The position numbers and the translations under genes were made by a program. A stretch of 64,000 nt of DNA, from NCBI GenBank assembly GCA_938046735.1, contig CALIXF010000009.1:186001-250000 (forward strand), read 5' to 3'. Numbering within the stretch: the first letter of the stretch is position 1; each line of letters opens with the position of its first letter. This document shows positions 1-7,838 of this stretch, in pieces. The stretch is from an uncultured Candidatus Saccharibacteria bacterium. Its GTDB lineage: Bacteria > Patescibacteriota > Saccharimonadia > Saccharimonadales > Saccharimonadaceae. The notes below the pieces were generated by a model that saw only the letters and a list, made by a program, of their open reading frames with translations, had not been told where the DNA came from and did not search any database.

Positions 1-1229
1 GCTTTGATGATTTTTCTGAGAGTTGGTTTGGTGCCATACATCAAAACGCCAACGCGATAAATCTTAGCGGCGATATAACCAATGAGAATTGTTGCGAAAA
101 TTAGAAAGACGACAGAGAGTAATATTTCTAATCCTGGAACTTCACTCATGGCAATACGGGTAAACATGGCCATTGGCGACGTGAGTGGGAAGAGTGAAAG
201 GAATTTCATAAACGCTGAATTGACTTCGCCACTACTCATGGCGCTGGTCGATGCTACAAAACCAATAACAAAGACGATTTGAATAAGCATTAGAGCTGAT
301 GAGAGATCTTCAATTTTTGAAACAGTGGAAGCCATAGCTCCAAAGAGAAAGGAGTAAACAAGAAAACCGAGCAAGAAGAAGATCAGAAGATAGCCAACTA
401 AGGAAGCTGGAAAATTGAAGAGTGTGGTTATTATGGCATTATTTTCAAAGTAGGGTTTGTTGACGCCGTAAGAGATAAAGGCAGAGCCAAAAATTGCAGC
501 GATCTGTATTATGCCAGCAACGCTAGAGGCTATGATTTTACCAAACATGAGAGCGACTGGGCTGGCGCTAGTGATTAAAACTTCCATAGCGCGAGAGGTT
601 TTTTCGGTGACAACGCTCATAGCAACCTTTTGTCCAAATATAATGATGACCATATATAGAACAAAAACCATGACGTAGGCGTACCAAAAGTTCTTTGATC
701 CATCTTCGCTGATACTTTCGATAGTGTGAGTAATATTGGGATTTTGGACTTCAGTAATTTGAGTGTCGGAAAGGCCGTGCTTTTTAAGATAAAGATTGGA
801 GTAGATTGTTTTTAAGAGAGTATCCATAGTTTGAAGGTTTGGATCTTGTAATATAGAGACGTTCGTGAGGTAAGTGTAGGATTTAAGATCAGATGACAGG
901 ATAAAGGCAAAATTAACTGATTGATCTTTGATTTTTGACTTAATTTGCTCAATTGAATCGTTTGTAATTTTAACATTAGCTTGTGGAAAACTTGTAACGA
1001 TAGTCGGAAGAACTTTGTTGATCTCTGAACTATTAGATTTGATAAGTACTTCGGTTTTTTTCGTTTCTGAAGAATCGGCGTTTTGTGATTTTTTAATAAC
1101 TTCACCGATGCGTGGAGCAAAAAGCAAGCCAGAAACTGCTAAAACGAGGACGATGGTTGTAATAACGAAGACTTTGTTTTTGAAATATTGAGCAAGCTCA
1201 TGCTTAAAAATTGTAAAAAATTGTTTCAT
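1..1229 (-). CDS. ABC-2 type transporter permease (3' end cut by window edge)
   Basis: Membrane subunit of an ABC-2 exporter of the NatB/YhaP kind. The frame opens at an ATG (1227-1229) and runs to the window edge without a stop, so about 409 codons are visible and the C-terminus is missing. A hydrophobic segment follows the start (about residues 15-35). A long polar loop reaching about residue 170 comes next, then roughly five membrane helices in the second half, the usual layout of this family. It starts 1 bp after the stop of the ATPase gene, so the two form one transporter. The substrate is unknown; sodium or drug efflux is known only for relatives. Confidence 0.85.
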   Translation of the reverse strand, partial: MKQFFTIFKHELAQYFKNKVFVITTIVLVLAVSGLLFAPRIGEVIKKSQNADSSETKKTEVLIKSNSSEINKVLPTIVTSFPQANVKITNDSIEQIKSKIKDQSVNFAFILSSDLKSYTYLTNVSILQDPNLQTMDTLLKTIYSNLYLKKHGLSDTQITEVQNPNITHTIESISEDGSKNFWYAYVMVFVLYMVIIIFGQKVAMSVVTEKTSRAMEVLITSASPVALMFGKIIASSVAGIIQIAAIFGSAFISYGVNKPYFENNAIITTLFNFPASLVGYLLIFFLLGFLVYSFLFGAMASTVSKIEDLSSALMLIQIVFVIGFVASTSAMSSGEVNSAFMKFLSLFPLTSPMAMFTRIAMSEVPGLEILLSVVFLIFATILIGYIAAKIYRVGVLMYGTKPTLRKIIK

Positions 1230-1230
1230 A

Positions 1231-2163
1231 TTAGATCTTCTCTTCCTCTTTTAACTTTTCAATTTCAGCGATTTCTTTTTCGTCTCCAGCGTATTCGACA
1301 AAAATATCATTTAGAGTTGGCTCCAGGATACCAATGCTGTCAATATCATATTTTCCGATAAGTTTTTGCATAGTTTTTTGCTTTTGTTCGGCTGTTTTCA
1401 TCTTAAAGATTAAATTTGAGCTACTGATTATCTCACTCTCTGAGTTGTAATCGGCTTTGATTTTCTTTACTTCTCTGGATTCGATCTTTAATTTATCACG
1501 TTCGTAACTTTGTTTAATCTGCTTAATATTACCAGAAATCATAATTTCGCCGTTTTTCATAATCAAAATGTCATCACAAAATTCTTCGATGTAGTTCATT
1601 TGGTGACTGGAGAAGATGACAACTTTATTTTGTTTGACTTGCTCTTTTACGACGCTCTCGAGGAGTTTGGCGTTGACTGGATCAAGTCCAGAAAATGGCT
1701 CGTCAAAAACTACTATGTCTGGATCGTGTGCAATACTGGAAATTAATTGGATTTTTTGTTGATTACCTTTTGATAAGGTATCTAGTTGCTTATTTTTGTA
1801 TTCTGACATATTGAGAAAGTCAAGCCAATAATTAATAGATTTTTCGGCATCTTTTTTATTCATACCTTTGAGGTTGGCGAGATAAACAAGCTGATCAAAG
1901 ATTTTTTCTTTTGGATATAAACCGCGCTCTTCGGGAAGATAGCCGAAGCTTACGGATTTGTAATCAAGTGGTTTACCATCAAGAAGAATTTCGCCACTAG
2001 TTGCCTTAAAAACATTCATAAGAATGCGAATGGTTGTGGTCTTGCCTGCACCATTACGACCAAGTAGGCCAAAGGCACGACCACTTTTTGCAGTGAAACT
2101 GATATTATTTAAGACTGTCTTTTTACCAAAAACTTTCTTGATGTTTTTGAATTCTAGTTTCAT
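1231..2163 (-). CDS. ABC transporter ATP-binding protein (NatA-like)
   Basis: ATPase subunit driving the permease encoded directly downstream. Walker A (GRNGAGKTT) is at residues 35-43, the signature LSKGNQQK near residue 137, Walker B (VVFDEP) near 160 and the H-loop SSHQM near 195. At 310 residues it has the usual single nucleotide-binding domain plus the roughly 80-residue C-terminal extension typical of NatA-type exporters. An AAAAGGAAT element lies before the ATG. It follows glyA by 82 bp, and I see no terminator between, so it may be read through from the thymidylate operon. Confidence 0.92.
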   Translation of the reverse strand: MKLEFKNIKKVFGKKTVLNNISFTAKSGRAFGLLGRNGAGKTTTIRILMNVFKATSGEILLDGKPLDYKSVSFGYLPEERGLYPKEKIFDQLVYLANLKGMNKKDAEKSINYWLDFLNMSEYKNKQLDTLSKGNQQKIQLISSIAHDPDIVVFDEPFSGLDPVNAKLLESVVKEQVKQNKVVIFSSHQMNYIEEFCDDILIMKNGEIMISGNIKQIKQSYERDKLKIESREVKKIKADYNSESEIISSSNLIFKMKTAEQKQKTMQKLIGKYDIDSIGILEPTLNDIFVEYAGDEKEIAEIEKLKEEEKI

Positions 2164-2245
2164 AGATTCCTTTTACTGAACGCGGTGTTAATTTTAAATA
2201 TTAAATAGAGAAATTGAGTGATTCTAGTCTTTGCGTTTTACATAG

Positions 2246-3679
2246 CTACCTCTCTAGTCCAGGAACATTAAACTGTTTTGAGAGGGTGATCACTTCTTGA
2301 TGAATCTTTTTTAATTCTTGTTTAATTTCTGGATTGGTTAAGTTATCTTCGGAACCGGCCTTTAAACAAAGATCCATGACTTGTTTCATCCAATTTGCGA
2401 TTTGTTTCATTTCAGGCTCTTTCATACCACGGGTAGTGATTGCTGGGGTGCCAAGCCTAACACCGGAAGGACGGAAAGCACCACCTTTGTCGCCGGGGAC
2501 GGCATTAGCATTGAGGGTGAGGCCAACAAGATCGAGAGCTCGTTCATAAAACTTACCGTCAATATCGAAACTCTTTTTGACATTGATTAAGATGAGATGA
2601 TTGTCAGTACCCCCGCCCTGCAGGGTAAAGCCTAAATTAGTGAGGTTATTAGCTAGAGCTTTAGCATTTAGTATAATTTGTTTTGCATAGTTTTGAAAAC
2701 TTGGCTGGAGAGCTTCAAGAAACGAGATGGCTTTAGCGGCGATAATGTGTTCTAACGGACCACCTTGGGTGCCTGGAAAAACCGCACGATCGATGAGGAT
2801 AGGAATATTCTCAAGCGTATGCTCGGGTTTTTTGAGCGGAGAGGCAACATTACCATTTGAAAGGATAAGTCCACCACGTGGGCCACGTAAAGTTTTGTGT
2901 GTTGTAGTAGTCATAACGTGAAAACCATAATCAAGAGGATTAGGGTGAACGCCGCCAGCGATGAGGCCGGCAACATGAGCCATATCAGCCATAAGAAGGG
3001 CGCCGATTTTTTGACCAATTTTGGCGATGCGTTCAAAATCAGGGATTTTCATAAAGGCAGAATAGCCAATAAGAATAATTTTTGGTTGTTCCGCTTCGGC
3101 TAAGCGTTCAATTTCTTTGTAGTCAAGATCGCCGTCTTCGGTGGTACCATAGGAGATAAAATTATAAATTTTTGCAGATCTGGTGACTGGAGATCCGTGT
3201 GTTAAATGACCGCCATGACCAAGATTCATAGCGAGGATTTTGTCACCTGGTTGACACCAGGCAAAATAGACAGCTTCGTTAGCATTGGCGCCAGAATGAG
3301 GTTGCACATTGGCGTGATCAGCATGAAAAAGTTTCATGGCGCGCTCGATTGCGAGGCGCTCGATACGGTCAATATTGGTTTGACCGCCATAATATCGATA
3401 GTTCGGAAGAAGCTGTTTAGAAATTTGATCTTCATTCCAATTAAAGTTGGTCTTATGATCACGATTTTTAGCGTCTTCCTCTTGCCAGTTTAAACCTTCA
3501 AAAGATGGATATCCTTCAGAATATTTATTGGTAAGGATAGAGCCCATGGCTTTTAGGACGTTACTTGAGACATAGTTTTCACTAGGAATTAGCTCTAGTC
3601 CTTCGGTTTGACGAGTCTCTTCTTGTTTAATAAGGTCGAAGATTGGATCTTGTAATGTATGATGTAAATTTGTTGACAT
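2246..3679 (-). CDS. glyA: serine hydroxymethyltransferase with insertions
   Basis: PLP enzyme converting serine and tetrahydrofolate to glycine and methylene-THF, the one-carbon donor for ThyA. Clear SHMT motifs are ELIPSENYVS near the start, HSGANANEAVY, HGGHLTHG, DMAHVAGL and the PLP-lysine block TTTTHKTLRGPRGG (Lys near residue 260). At 477 residues it is about 60 longer than the usual 415-420. Roughly 35 residues, rich in Trp, Asn and charged residues, sit between TNKYSEGYP and RYYGG, which are nearly adjacent in typical enzymes. A smaller insertion precedes AVFPGTQGG. It is third in a thyA-folA-glyA operon, 22 bp after folA. Confidence 0.95.
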   Translation of the reverse strand: MSTNLHHTLQDPIFDLIKQEETRQTEGLELIPSENYVSSNVLKAMGSILTNKYSEGYPSFEGLNWQEEDAKNRDHKTNFNWNEDQISKQLLPNYRYYGGQTNIDRIERLAIERAMKLFHADHANVQPHSGANANEAVYFAWCQPGDKILAMNLGHGGHLTHGSPVTRSAKIYNFISYGTTEDGDLDYKEIERLAEAEQPKIILIGYSAFMKIPDFERIAKIGQKIGALLMADMAHVAGLIAGGVHPNPLDYGFHVMTTTTHKTLRGPRGGLILSNGNVASPLKKPEHTLENIPILIDRAVFPGTQGGPLEHIIAAKAISFLEALQPSFQNYAKQIILNAKALANNLTNLGFTLQGGGTDNHLILINVKKSFDIDGKFYERALDLVGLTLNANAVPGDKGGAFRPSGVRLGTPAITTRGMKEPEMKQIANWMKQVMDLCLKAGSEDNLTNPEIKQELKKIHQEVITLSKQFNVPGLER

Positions 3680-3701
3680 AACTTTATTCTTTTTAAGTTG
3701 A

Positions 3702-4211
3702 TTAGATTTTTTGATATAAGTTATGAGTGTAATTTAGATCATGATCGCCTTCCTTTGTCTTGATTATATCACTATTCTGGCCAAGTTTAGTAATGCTATA
3801 TTTGCTCTTGTCAAATTCTGGAAAAAATACATCCGCCTCAGGATCCTCTCCGTCTACCTCAGTGAGATATATTTTGTCACAGTAGGGTAAAAATTGTTGA
3901 TAGATGGAGCCGCCACCAATAATGAAATACTCTTGTTTATCTTTTTGGTGATCTTCGATAAATTTATTGAGATTATGCAGGACGATTACCTCTTTTGGAA
4001 AAGTGGGCTCTTCGTCTGGTGATAAAACAAAATGTTTTCGTCCTTGGAGTAGTTTTGGAAGGCTTAAAAAGGTGGTACGTCCCATGACAACCGGAAAACC
4101 CATCGTGGTTTGTTTAAAAAATTTTAAATCTCCAGGGATATTAAATACTAGCCCGCCTTTTTTACCTAATTCACGATTTTTACCGATTGCTGCAATAATA
4201 CTAAAACTCAT
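3702..4211 (-). CDS. folA: dihydrofolate reductase
   Basis: Reduces dihydrofolate, the by-product of ThyA, to tetrahydrofolate with NADPH. Visible motifs are SIIAAIGKNRELG at the N-terminus, IPGDLKFFK with the active-site Asp, the NADPH-binding VMGRTTFLSLP, and FIIGGGSIYQQFLP. At 169 residues it has normal length. The start is the ATG at 4209-4211, preceded by AAAGGAGAG; a TTG one codon upstream is in frame but badly placed relative to that ribosome-binding site. It sits 32 bp after thyA and 22 bp before glyA. Pairing of folA and thyA is very common in bacteria. Confidence 0.94.
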   Translation of the reverse strand: MSFSIIAAIGKNRELGKKGGLVFNIPGDLKFFKQTTMGFPVVMGRTTFLSLPKLLQGRKHFVLSPDEEPTFPKEVIVLHNLNKFIEDHQKDKQEYFIIGGGSIYQQFLPYCDKIYLTEVDGEDPEADVFFPEFDKSKYSITKLGQNSDIIKTKEGDHDLNYTHNLYQKI

Positions 4212-4243
4212 CAACTCTCCTTTATTAAAATTAGTTAGAATAT

Positions 4244-5188
4244 TTATTCCGTGACTGGCATGACGATGCGACCTTGGTGCTTGTAGCCGATTAGTTGAAT
4301 ATCTTTCAGTTCTTTTGAATTGTCGAATTTAAAGAAGTCGTTGATTTCGGGATTAATGTAAAGTGATGGGGCCTTGAAAAGCTCGCCATCTTTCTGGATT
4401 TTCTCATCTCGGCGACGAAGTTGTTCTTCTATGCCAGGAATTTGGTTTTCATAGATATGAGCGTCATTAATAACATAAGTCATCAGACCGGGTTTTAATC
4501 CACAGACTTTGGCGATCAGATGGCAGAGTACGGCATATTGTGTGACATTAAAGGGCATACCGAGAGGTACGTCATTTGACCTGACGGTAACAATAAGATT
4601 TAGTTTTTGATTACCATCTGAGACGCTCCATTGTGTATTCCAAACACAAGAAGGGAGAGCAGCGGTTTTTATCCATTCATTTTGCCAGAGTGACATAATC
4701 ATGCGACGGTTAGTAGGATCGTGTTTAATGGTTTCGATGAGGCCTTGAGTTAGCTGATAGCGGTTGACGATCCAACCGTAAGCAGTACCTATGGTATGAG
4801 CAAATTCTTTGCCAAAATATTTTCCTTGGTAATTGCCTTGTTCATCGATTTCCCATTGATCCCAAATTTTAACGCCGCGCTCCTGTAGCCATCTTATATC
4901 ATTGCTTTGAGCCTGGTAAAACCAGAGCATTTCAAGAACAGCTGATTTAAAAGCAACAAACTTGGTAGTGAGGATGGGAAACTCTTCGGAAAGATCAAAT
5001 TGTAGAATCTGATGAGGTAGACGGATGGTGGTGGTGGGGGTAATAGTTTGAGCTAGATGATTTGGGAAATTGGACTGAATATTCGGATTGGTTTTTTGAT
5101 TAAGAATTTTAGGGTTGGTAGTAACACGTTCACCAGTTTCTAGAATTTTTTGACATAATTCTAGATATTGTTCATCAAACTTACTCAT
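4244..5188 (-). CDS. thyA: thymidylate synthase
   Basis: Methylates dUMP to dTMP using methylene-THF. Family motifs are DPTNRRMIMSLW, the catalytic Cys in LPSCVWNTQW, SNDVPLGMPFN for dUMP binding, the DAHIYENQ block and a C-terminal MPVTE. At 314 residues it matches the longer ThyA forms. The residue after the catalytic Cys is Val, where most ThyA enzymes have His; I recall the same replacement in Bacillus subtilis ThyA. GGAGGT precedes the ATG by 8 bases. It is the first gene of thyA-folA-glyA, so one transcript carries the whole dTMP cycle. Confidence 0.95.
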   Translation of the reverse strand: MSKFDEQYLELCQKILETGERVTTNPKILNQKTNPNIQSNFPNHLAQTITPTTTIRLPHQILQFDLSEEFPILTTKFVAFKSAVLEMLWFYQAQSNDIRWLQERGVKIWDQWEIDEQGNYQGKYFGKEFAHTIGTAYGWIVNRYQLTQGLIETIKHDPTNRRMIMSLWQNEWIKTAALPSCVWNTQWSVSDGNQKLNLIVTVRSNDVPLGMPFNVTQYAVLCHLIAKVCGLKPGLMTYVINDAHIYENQIPGIEEQLRRRDEKIQKDGELFKAPSLYINPEINDFFKFDNSKELKDIQLIGYKHQGRIVMPVTE

Positions 5189-5212
5189 AGACCTAGACCT
5201 CCATTTTTAGAT

Positions 5213-5221
5213 AGTATAGCA
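5213..5221 (-). promoter_or_regulatory. extended -10 promoter for thyA operon
   Basis: On the minus strand TGC followed by TATACT, an extended -10. It lies 24 bases upstream of the thyA ATG and directly after the terminator of the preceding HD gene, where a new promoter is expected. No clear -35. Confidence 0.55.
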
Positions 5222-5227
5222 TTCACC

Positions 5228-5260
5228 AAAAAAATAAAAAAGCCCCAGCGAAGCTGAGGC
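5228..5260 (-). terminator. intrinsic terminator after HD-domain gene
   Basis: On the minus strand an 8-bp stem (GCCTCAGC / GCTGGGGC, one G-U pair) with a TTC loop, then a T-rich tract. It separates the HD gene from thyA. Confidence 0.85.
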
Positions 5261-5276
5261 TAAAGAAGTTTTATAA

Positions 5277-6185
5277 CTATTTTCCCCATCCAAGTCGATG
5301 GAGCTCTAAACTTTTTTTATCCCAATTGTCAAACCAATGTCCGCGAATATCAAAGACTGCTGCTTTTAATATCTCACGGAAAAATGGATAAAAATAGCAG
5401 TTGTGTTCGTTAGCAACAAAGCTGGCTGTAAAAATTGCTACCAGCGAACTTTCCTGCATAATTTCGGCATATTTTTTCTCATTTTCGGAGATTTTTGGGT
5501 TACTCTGGCTATAGAGGTTTCCTTTATATCCGTAAGATTCGTAGATGAGACCGCGCAGGATAGCATCCAGTTTATCGGTGAGTTTACAGATGTCTCGAAA
5601 TCTTCTATCTTTTTCTGTAAGTTTTGTGGGATCCTGATTATAGATCTTAAAATCACGCAAAATTTTTTTACAGATTTTTGAATCTCTGTATTTTAGTCTC
5701 TCCTTTAAGCATTCGTATTCGGACTGATCGGCTTCTTCTTTATTGCGAAATTGATTGTCCGGAATGTCTCCGTGTTCAGTCTCACCCAAATCATGATACT
5801 GCATAAATCTCTTAGCGCGTTTAATGAGCTTTTTTTCGATAAAACTACCGCATTTTTCTCCTACTAATTCAAGAAGATTTATTGTGCTAAAGCTATGTTC
5901 TGCAACAGATTCCGGGCGACGATTGACGTCATCGTAAACATCATAAACAACGCCGTAATTAATATTGCCGATTCGAAGGAAGCCATCTTCTCTTCTCATT
6001 GCCTGGTAGCTCTTCCAGACTCCATAGGCCAACTTTTTTAAGTAGGTTTGTGGTTCATTGTTTTGATGAGCTAATTGGTGTGTGTTTTTTTCCAAATTAC
6101 TCTTGTCTGACTGCGAAACGCTTTCAGCATCCATTGGACGGCCAAAAATTTTGTCGTCATTATTTAAATCGATAAAATAGTACAT
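5277..6185 (-). CDS. HD-domain phosphohydrolase, YfbR/HDDC2-like
   Basis: Likely metal-dependent 5'-(deoxy)nucleotidase of the HD_3 group. The HD residues are visible: the His in PESVAEHSF, the His-Asp pair in YHDLGETEHGDIP, and a later Asp in LTDKLDAIL. At 302 residues it is longer than the roughly 200-residue YfbR, with an extra N-terminal stretch of about 65 residues. AGGAGG sits before the ATG. Upstream is a TTGTCA-17-TATAAT promoter, downstream a strong terminator, so it is monocistronic. It is divergent from another HD-domain gene and lies next to thyA-folA-glyA, so dNTP-pool control is a reasonable guess; the substrate cannot be told from sequence. Confidence 0.8.
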   Translation of the reverse strand: MYYFIDLNNDDKIFGRPMDAESVSQSDKSNLEKNTHQLAHQNNEPQTYLKKLAYGVWKSYQAMRREDGFLRIGNINYGVVYDVYDDVNRRPESVAEHSFSTINLLELVGEKCGSFIEKKLIKRAKRFMQYHDLGETEHGDIPDNQFRNKEEADQSEYECLKERLKYRDSKICKKILRDFKIYNQDPTKLTEKDRRFRDICKLTDKLDAILRGLIYESYGYKGNLYSQSNPKISENEKKYAEIMQESSLVAIFTASFVANEHNCYFYPFFREILKAAVFDIRGHWFDNWDKKSLELHRLGWGK

Positions 6186-6411
6186 AAAATACCTCCTATT
6201 AAGGTGCTTTGAACATGGAAAATATTTTTCAAGTTATAACTTGTAATTTTCCGACTACAATATGTTGTATATTATAAAACCGATTACTTGTTTTGACAAC
6301 TATAAGAGTATTAAAATCCTAGGTAGACTAGTATTGGTTGTGCTTGCATAAACTGCATTTTGGTATTAGGATATCTACTAACTTATTGTACATTAAAAGG
6401 AGGTTTGATCT
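6186..6411. promoter_or_regulatory. divergent intergenic region with palindromes
   Basis: Regulatory spacer between two divergent HD-domain genes. It holds a perfect 14-bp palindrome (CAAGTTATAACTTG, 6230-6243). A second inverted repeat (TACAA-TATG-TTGTA, 6256-6269) sits against the minus-strand -10 and over the predicted start site. Both are operator-like; no regulator is known. No convincing plus-strand promoter could be settled, although a TTGACA is at 6293-6298. Confidence 0.5.
6271..6299 (-). promoter_or_regulatory. promoter of HD-domain gene
   Basis: Minus-strand -35 TTGTCA (6294-6299), 17-bp spacer, -10 TATAAT (6271-6276). It overlaps the plus-strand TTGACA at 6293-6298. Confidence 0.75.
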
Positions 6412-7089
6412 ATGGAAAAGAAAATTGTGTTACCTGAAGATGAAACTGTGAAGACTATTAGCACTTTTTTGAGAGGGTTTGCAAGTACAGGCTCTCATGT
6501 GCAGACTTTAACGGCGCTTGGATATGCAAGACGTAAACACGCGGGGCAGTTTAGGAAGACCGGTGAGCCGTTTATCTTACATCCGCTAAAGGCTGCAACC
6601 TTTGCGATCTCGAATGGGATTACGGATGACATTCTACTGGCGGCAATTATCTTACATGATGTACCAGAAGATACGATGACGCCAGTGCAGACATTGCCGT
6701 GCAATGATGAGGTAAAACATGCCGTGGAGTTAATGACTTTTCGGCGTTGTGATGGCGAGTCAAAGTTGGTAGCTAAACGGAGATATTATAATGGCTTGAT
6801 TGACAGCAAATATGCCTTACTATGTAAGGGGTATGACAGAATGAATAATATCTGGACACTTTGTGACCTGTCTCGGGAATCAATTATCAAAAATGTCTTT
6901 GAGACGCATTTTTTTCTGATGCCATTGCTGAAAAATGCAAAGGAGTTGTGGCCGGAGTTTGCTAACCAGATTAGTGGGTTAAGGGATATCTTCCGTGGAG
7001 CAATTCATTTTTACTCCAAGGCATATCAATTTAAGATCCCTGATCAGGAACCTAACGACGATGAGTGGTCGAAGATTCTTGGAGAATGA
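6412..7089 (+). CDS. SpoT-like HD hydrolase, candidate small alarmone hydrolase
   Basis: A 225-residue HD protein matching only the hydrolase domain of RelA/SpoT enzymes. Motifs are HAGQFRKTGEPFILHP, LHDVPEDT (HD plus ED) and KGYDRMNNIWTL, which corresponds to the family KxxDRxxN motif. There is no synthetase or TGS/ACT domain, so the best match is a MESH1-like small alarmone hydrolase, which in relatives removes the 3'-pyrophosphate of (p)ppGpp or acts on NADPH. AAAAGGAGG precedes the ATG. It is a single-gene unit ending in TGA and closed by a terminator directly after. Activity is inferred, since related HD_4 proteins have other substrates. Confidence 0.78.
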   Translation: MEKKIVLPEDETVKTISTFLRGFASTGSHVQTLTALGYARRKHAGQFRKTGEPFILHPLKAATFAISNGITDDILLAAIILHDVPEDTMTPVQTLPCNDEVKHAVELMTFRRCDGESKLVAKRRYYNGLIDSKYALLCKGYDRMNNIWTLCDLSRESIIKNVFETHFFLMPLLKNAKELWPEFANQISGLRDIFRGAIHFYSKAYQFKIPDQEPNDDEWSKILGE

Positions 7090-7116
7090 GGGAGACGCGG
7101 AAAGTCTCCCCTTTTT
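7090..7116 (+). terminator. intrinsic terminator after alarmone-hydrolase-like gene
   Basis: Perfect 7-bp stem GGGAGAC/GTCTCCC with a 7-base loop, then CTTTTT. It begins at the base after the TGA stop. Confidence 0.9.
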
Positions 7117-7139
7117 AATGATAATATTTGAGTATATTA

Positions 7140-7148
7140 TGTTATAAT
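7140..7148 (+). promoter_or_regulatory. extended -10 promoter of tRNA-Ala
   Basis: TGT-TATAAT ends 9 bases before the mature tRNA 5' end. No good -35 is visible. Confidence 0.65.
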
Positions 7149-7157
7149 AGCAGTATC

Positions 7158-7234
7158 GGGGTATTAGCTCAGCTGATTAGAGCGCTTCGCTGGCAGCGAA
7201 GAGGTCAGGAGTTTGAATCTCCTATACTCCACCA
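7158..7234 (+). tRNA. tRNA-Ala (anticodon GGC), CCA encoded
   Basis: Complete cloverleaf: acceptor GGGGTAT/ATACTCC including the G3-U70 wobble that identifies tRNA-Ala, D arm GCTC/GAGC, anticodon stem CTTCG/CGAAG around loop CTGGCAG (anticodon GGC, reads GCC/GCU), T stem AGGAG/CTCCT with loop TTTGAAT, discriminator A and encoded CCA. It has its own promoter and terminator, so it is a single-gene transcript. Confidence 0.97.
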
Positions 7235-7245
7235 AATTGTATTTG

Positions 7246-7275
7246 AAACTCACCTTAGTTGTGAGTTTTTGTTTT
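7246..7275 (+). terminator. intrinsic terminator of tRNA-Ala
   Basis: 8-bp stem AAACTCAC/GTGAGTTT with a 7-base loop and T-rich tail, 11 bases after the tRNA. Confidence 0.85.
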
Positions 7276-7314
7276 GCTAAGATAAATATTTTGTAAAGTA
7301 TAAAATTAGAATAA

Positions 7315-7770
7315 TTACTCGTGTTGTTTCATCTTAAAAACAAAAAGTTTTGAGAAAACATAATTCAGTATTACGGTGACAATATTACAAAGTAATTTCC
7401 AGATTATTTTATCTTGATGTAAAAAATCGACCATAAACCACATAATTAAAACCTCAGAGAGGAGGGTGACGAGACGAGCAATAAGGAAGTTGATAATTTC
7501 TTTTGTGGTCTCTTTTTTGGTTTTGTTGGTGCTTTTAAAAACCCAGATTTTATTGGTAATAAAAGCAAAGGCTACGGCAATAAACCAAGAAATTACAGTG
7601 GCTGGGATAGTTTCAATGTTAGTAAATTTGGAAATCAGCCAAAAAGATACTAAATTAATGAGGGTTGTAAGAATACCAAAGAAAAGATAGGCGATCAGGT
7701 GTTCATATTTTTTAAGAAAGCTTTTGAAATTTTTTATTGAAGTAAAAGCATTTAATAAGTCATTGAACAT
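7315..7770 (-). CDS. GtrA-like family membrane protein
   Basis: A 151-residue protein with four predicted membrane helices, the second carrying the GtrA pattern in which a polar break separates NLVSFWLIS from the next helix, followed by the FAFITNKIWVFKS loop. GtrA proteins are thought to move polyprenyl-linked sugars across the membrane or modify such transfer in envelope glycosylation; that role is family knowledge. No ribosome-binding site is visible. Instead TGA-TATAAT ends exactly 6 bases before the ATG, suggesting a leaderless mRNA. No sugar-transfer gene lies next to it. Confidence 0.82.
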   Translation of the reverse strand: MFNDLLNAFTSIKNFKSFLKKYEHLIAYLFFGILTTLINLVSFWLISKFTNIETIPATVISWFIAVAFAFITNKIWVFKSTNKTKKETTKEIINFLIARLVTLLSEVLIMWFMVDFLHQDKIIWKLLCNIVTVILNYVFSKLFVFKMKQHE

Positions 7771-7776
7771 AAGTTG

Positions 7777-7785
7777 ATTATATCA
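7777..7785 (-). promoter_or_regulatory. extended -10 promoter of GtrA-like gene, leaderless layout
   Basis: Minus strand TGA-TATAAT; six bases (CAACTT) separate it from the ATG, placing the expected transcription start at the A of the start codon. Confidence 0.65.
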
Positions 7786-7791
7786 TTAGAT

Positions 7792-7819
7792 AAAAAATAC
7801 CCCAAGCGGAGTATTTTTT
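7792..7819 (-). terminator. intrinsic terminator after rpsI
   Basis: Stem AAATACTCC/GGGGTATTT (one G-U) with loop GCTT and T-runs on both sides. It ends the infA-to-rpsI transcript and could work in both directions. Confidence 0.85.
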
Positions 7820-7838
7820 ATCCATATTGCGTCCAGAA

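Noticed and set aside
7087..7089. UGA recoding (code 25) as in SR1/Gracilibacteria
   Set aside because: A TGA ends the alarmone-hydrolase-like gene one base before a strong terminator, and no conserved gene has in-frame UGA.
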